This document shows positions 61,078-64,000 of a DNA stretch of 64,000 nucleotides, one piece after another. The translations under genes and the position numbers were made by a program. The DNA comes from Spirochaeta africana DSM 8902 (GTDB lineage Bacteria > Spirochaetota > Spirochaetia > DSM-27196 > DSM-8902). Below the pieces are notes generated by a model, which made no database searches, had not been told where the DNA came from, and saw only the letters and a list, made by a program, of their open reading frames with translations. Each line of letters begins with the position of its first letter. Positions within the stretch are counted from its first letter, which is position 1. The stretch is taken from positions 3,086,501 to 3,150,500 of the forward strand of contig NC_017098.1 of assembly GCF_000242595.2 (NCBI RefSeq), written 5' to 3'.

Positions 61078-62178
61078 ATGAAACGAATATACGGATTGAT
61101 TGCTGCATTGCTCGTGGCCGGACTGCTGTTCGGTGCTCCGGTATTTGCACTGGACGATCCCCTCGGGGACGCCGGTATCACCAAGGGGTTCGAGGACTTC
61201 GCCGACGAGATTGCCAATGCCCTGCCGTTCAATACCATGATCGGGCTGCAGTGGTCCGACGCCCACATAGGACAGCTGATGCGGGTACCCCCGAAGTTCG
61301 GGATCGGGACCGCGGTGGGGTTTACCACCATCCCGCTGTCGGCACTGGAGAGCGCCACCAACGCCTTCGCATTCGATGACGCCGACGGCGTCGACCTCAG
61401 CGATGAGCTTGGCATGCTCGGGGCCATCGGGCTGCCCCTTCCCGGGTATGTAATCGATGCCCGAATCGGTGGTTTCCTGTTACCGTTTGATGTCGGGGTC
61501 AAGGCCGGCATCCTGCCCGAGGTAAGCGCCGGCGACTTCGATCTGGACTATCTGCTGATCGGGGGAGATGTCCGCTACCGGGTTATTCGCGGCCGCATGG
61601 GGCTGCCCACCGTTTCGGTTGGCGCCGGGGTAAACTACATGCGCGGCGGTATCGGGATACCCGGGGTGTTCGGGGACAACATCGAGCTTGAGTCGGTAGA
61701 GCTGCCGGATTACGATGATCCCCAGCAAACCAGGACCTACGATCTGTCACTGTCCGACCCCAGCCTGGACTTCTCCTGGTCCACCACGGTGTTCGACCTC
61801 AAGGCCCAGGCCAGCAGTAATTTCTTTATCCTGACACCCTACATCGGGGCGGGGCTCTCCTACGCCCGCAGCACCGCCGGTGGTGGGCTGTCCTCATCGA
61901 TGGTTGTCAGCGAAGGCGGCGACACACTTAACGATGATCAGATAGCCGACCTGCAGAAAGCCTACGACGAAGCCCGCAAACAGAACAGCGACCTGCCGGC
62001 AATCGATTTTTCCGGCGACAGCGGTATCCTGGTTGAGCGCGGGGTAAGCGGCTGGGGCGCCCGTGTGTACGGCGGCACCTCGGTGAATTTCTTTGTGGTC
62101 AAGCTGGACCTCGGGGCGATGTACAACCTGACCTCCAACAGCTTTGGCGCCAACATCGGCCTGCGCTTCCAGCTGTAG
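61078..62178 (+). CDS. Outer-membrane beta-barrel protein
   Basis: A 366-residue protein with a classical signal peptide (cleavage after VFA, about residue 24). The rest is glycine-rich with alternating hydrophobic strands (FGIGTAVGFTTIPL, ARIGGFLLPFDVGVKAGIL, PYIGAGLSYARS, VKLDLGAMYNLTSNSFGANIGLRFQL). The last strand ends in FQL, like the aromatic C-terminal signature of outer-membrane proteins. No porin family is recognised by motif. ATG at 61078 has AAGGAG 8 bases before; the ATG at 61073 is out of frame. Confidence 0.75.
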   Translation: MKRIYGLIAALLVAGLLFGAPVFALDDPLGDAGITKGFEDFADEIANALPFNTMIGLQWSDAHIGQLMRVPPKFGIGTAVGFTTIPLSALESATNAFAFDDADGVDLSDELGMLGAIGLPLPGYVIDARIGGFLLPFDVGVKAGILPEVSAGDFDLDYLLIGGDVRYRVIRGRMGLPTVSVGAGVNYMRGGIGIPGVFGDNIELESVELPDYDDPQQTRTYDLSLSDPSLDFSWSTTVFDLKAQASSNFFILTPYIGAGLSYARSTAGGGLSSSMVVSEGGDTLNDDQIADLQKAYDEARKQNSDLPAIDFSGDSGILVERGVSGWGARVYGGTSVNFFVVKLDLGAMYNLTSNSFGANIGLRFQL

Positions 62179-62183
62179 GCTGC

Positions 62184-62774
62184 ATGCCCGGCAAACTGTT
62201 ACGTCTCCTGCGCCGCAGCCGCGGCCAGGAAATGCCGGTTGTCACCACCAAGGGTGGTGACACCGGTAAATCCACCCTGTACAGCGGCGAGTTCCTGCCG
62301 AAAAACGATCGTCACTTTGAGGTAATCGGGGATATCGACGAGCTTTCGTCGCTGTTGGGGATTGCCCGTTACCAGCCCAGGGTCAAGGCAGCCCGGATTG
62401 CACGCGAGTTTATGCGGATCCAGGAGCTGCTGCATCATGCCATGGCCACCATCGCCACCAACAAGGACTCCGAGCTGTACACCCAGCTGCCCAAGATCCT
62501 TGACAGCGATATCGAATGGCTGGAAAAACAACAGAGCTTTTATGCCGAGCGCACCCGCATCGAACCGCGGTTTGTCCTGCCCGGCGAAAAATCAGCGGCC
62601 TCGGCCTGGCTGGACTACTGCCGCAGCGTGACCCGGCGCTGCGAACGCCGGATTGTCAGCTTTATCCAGGTTGAACGGCACATCGTACACCACGATATGC
62701 ACTGCGCCCAGCGCTTCTTTAACCGTTTGTCAGACTATCTGTTTGTACTGGCAAGGCACATAGAGGATACATAA
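62184..62774 (+). CDS. PduO-type cob(I)alamin adenosyltransferase
   Basis: A 196-residue enzyme that transfers the adenosyl group of ATP to cob(I)alamin. Family motifs are VTTKGGDTGKSTLYSGE (ATP site), FEVIGDIDELSSLLGIAR, RFVLPGEKSAASAWLDYCRSVTRRCERR and LNRLSDYLF-like FNRLSDYLFVLAR. The family usually starts at the residues before VTTKGGD, so ATG at 62232 is possible; the extra 16 N-terminal residues are basic (MPGKLLRLLRRSRGQE). Neither start has a strong ribosome-binding site. It is 5 bp after the outer-membrane gene, so likely cotranscribed. Confidence 0.88.
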   Translation: MPGKLLRLLRRSRGQEMPVVTTKGGDTGKSTLYSGEFLPKNDRHFEVIGDIDELSSLLGIARYQPRVKAARIAREFMRIQELLHHAMATIATNKDSELYTQLPKILDSDIEWLEKQQSFYAERTRIEPRFVLPGEKSAASAWLDYCRSVTRRCERRIVSFIQVERHIVHHDMHCAQRFFNRLSDYLFVLARHIEDT

Positions 62775-62775
62775 G

Positions 62776-62837
62776 CAGCCCCTGTGGGGCCATGCATCGC
62801 CGTGGCGGCTCGCATCTTCGCCGCAGCAGTCACGGCG
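62776..62837. terminator. Convergent gap with two hairpins, possible terminator
   Basis: GCCCC-TGT-GGGGC (62778-62790) is followed by a nested structure: CGCCGTG (62798-62804) with CACGGCG (62831-62837) outside, GCGGC (62805-62809) with GCCGC (62820-62824) inside. There is no T-tract. It separates convergent genes. Confidence 0.4.
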
Positions 62838-62876
62838 ACATCTCATATCCCCGCGCCCCCGGCAATCAACACGCGC

Positions 62877-64000
62877 TTACCCGACAGCGGCCGGAAACAG
62901 TAACGGAATAGCAATAAAGGTACCGATCGAGCTGCCAATCGAGGTAAACAGAAACACCAGCAGCACCCGGGTTATCCGGTTGCGATAGAACCCCCGCAGT
63001 GACAGCGCATCCTCGGTGAGTCGCTCGAAATCCTCTACACGGGGCTTGCGGAACACCGCCTCGATCAGCCCGGCTACCATGCCTACCCCGATGGTCGGGT
63101 TCATGCTGGTGATTGGCGCCGCCAGTACGCTTAACAGGATGGTGAGCGGGTGGGCCAGGGCGGCAATCGCGCCAACCCCGGACAGGGTACCGTTCACCAC
63201 AATCCAGCGATACAGCCCGCTCATTCCGCCGGCGAACCCGGAGCGATAGAACCCCAGTCCGATCAGGGTTATCACCAGCACCGGAATGACATACGGGAGG
63301 ATCTTGCTGATCCGGGTACGCGGAGGGACACTGTTGATCTCGTCCAGGCTGTCTGCAGCCTGACCGGTCTTCAGATCCTCCAGCCAGCGCAGCATCCCCG
63401 GAACGTGGCCGGCACCAACAACCGCAACTATCCGGCTGCCGGGTGCCTGAAATACCTTGGTTGCCAGAAACTGGTCCCGCTCGTCGATAAGCACATGCTT
63501 GGCCTGCGGCAGAAAATCCGCCAGCTCCTCCATCATCCCGTGGAGCTCACTCTTTTCCTTGAGTTTCTCGATCTCGTCCTCGGAAAATTTTTCCCGGGAG
63601 AATCCGGCGCTCAGCAAAGCAGCCAGCAGTTTATTCTTGCCCCAGAATCCGGTCTGACTCCAGGCGCGGCGCAGGGTTGTCTGGATCTCCCGGTCGCACA
63701 GTACGAAGGGAATACCCCGTTCCTTGGCGGCATTCACCGCTGCCAGCATTTCCTCGCCCGGACTCACTCCCAGATCCGCGCCCAGCCTCCGCTGGAACGA
63801 ACTCAGCACCAGGTTAACCAGCAGCAAAAACCCGCGTCCCTGCTTGAGTACCTGGGCTATATCCAGGCTTTGCCAGCGATTCTTCTGTGACAGGGTCTGA
63901 TAGCGGCTGTGATCGATCTCGACGCACACCGTATCCGGCAGTTCTGTCTGGATTATCTCGCGTACCTGATCAACGCTGTCCCGGGAAACATGAGCCGTGC
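62877..64000 (-). CDS. TraB/PrgY-family membrane protein (5' end outside the window)
   Basis: At least 374 codons are visible and the frame stays open to the right edge: translation upstream of the first in-window start gives TAHVSRDSV and LPDTVCVEIDHSRY, the conserved opening of the TraB family (GTAHVS motif). The TraB domain continues to about RIVAVVGAGHVPGMLRWL with the second conserved Gly-His, and the C terminus has about four transmembrane helices (from KILPYVIPVLVITLIGL). PrgY proteins of this family bind peptide pheromones and the fold is related to EreA/ChaN-like hydrolases; the role here is not known. Confidence 0.85.
   Translation of the reverse strand, partial: TAHVSRDSVDQVREIIQTELPDTVCVEIDHSRYQTLSQKNRWQSLDIAQVLKQGRGFLLLVNLVLSSFQRRLGADLGVSPGEEMLAAVNAAKERGIPFVLCDREIQTTLRRAWSQTGFWGKNKLLAALLSAGFSREKFSEDEIEKLKEKSELHGMMEELADFLPQAKHVLIDERDQFLATKVFQAPGSRIVAVVGAGHVPGMLRWLEDLKTGQAADSLDEINSVPPRTRISKILPYVIPVLVITLIGLGFYRSGFAGGMSGLYRWIVVNGTLSGVGAIAALAHPLTILLSVLAAPITSMNPTIGVGMVAGLIEAVFRKPRVEDFERLTEDALSLRGFYRNRITRVLLVFLFTSIGSSIGTFIAIPLLFPAAVG

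Noticed and set aside
60054-61511. 485-codon open frame on the minus strand
   Set aside because: It runs through two well-supported plus-strand genes and their promoter; no domain or start signal is visible.
1-64000. tRNA, rRNA, insertion sequences, prophage or integration sites
   Set aside because: Intergenic regions were read on both strands and no tRNA arms, rRNA sequence, transposase or integrase frame or flanking repeats were seen; absence of a tRNA would need a covariance search to confirm.

Overview
The window reads as a gene-dense, high-GC (by eye near 58-60 %) chromosomal segment of a Gram-negative-type bacterium, most likely a free-living spirochaete of the Spirochaeta/Alkalispirochaeta kind. 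Pointers are loose spirochaete-style lipoprotein signal peptides, many lipoproteins plus beta-barrel proteins, flagellar chaperones (FliS, FlgN-like), a secreted cyclophilin-FKBP fusion of the type known from Treponema denticola, an XPB-type helicase and a PduO-type adenosyltransferase. This assignment is inference; no rRNA, tRNA, mobile element, prophage or CRISPR array was seen.

Layout. 1-5400: end of an unknown gene, a promoter-RNA-terminator unit, a TrmB-like regulator, citrate synthase, aspS and an M15 peptidase. 5400-8600: serA-like dehydrogenase behind a palindromic operator, the dual-family immunophilin and an EamA permease. 8660-13900: a signalling module of membrane diguanylate cyclase, SiaB-like kinase, SiaC-like phosphoprotein, class III nucleotide cyclase and a 7TM SpoIIE-type phosphatase. 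13900-21820 (minus): zinc ribbon, deacetylase-like propeller protein, fliS, flgN, polA, coaE and a SPOR protein. 21890-29500: hydroxyacid dehydrogenase, phoH, the XPB helicase with its companion, and fused aroDE. 29500-38100 (minus): an EAL protein and a complete oligopeptide transporter (oppABCDF). 38240-44000 (minus): ftsK, a lytic transglycosylase and a membrane-anchored Hsp70 substrate-binding domain. 44050-49470: TPR protein, rsmG, mnmG, mnmE. 49560-57440: glycerophosphodiesterase and a cluster of envelope lipoproteins with an outer-membrane protein. 57500-64000: alr, pepT, DUF2156 protein, a beta-barrel protein, an adenosyltransferase and a TraB-family gene that runs off the right edge.

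Two things stand out. First, 8664-13899 looks like a SiaABCD-type switch in which the phosphatase carries a 7TM extracellular sensor and a class III cyclase is inserted, so one switch could govern both c-di-GMP and a cyclic mononucleotide. Second, about fifteen genes, nearly all first in their transcription units, have a -10-like hexamer only 6-10 bases before the start codon and no ribosome-binding site, which points to widespread leaderless mRNAs. Many starts given here were chosen on that basis or by Shine-Dalgarno sequences and are often shorter than the maximal open frame.
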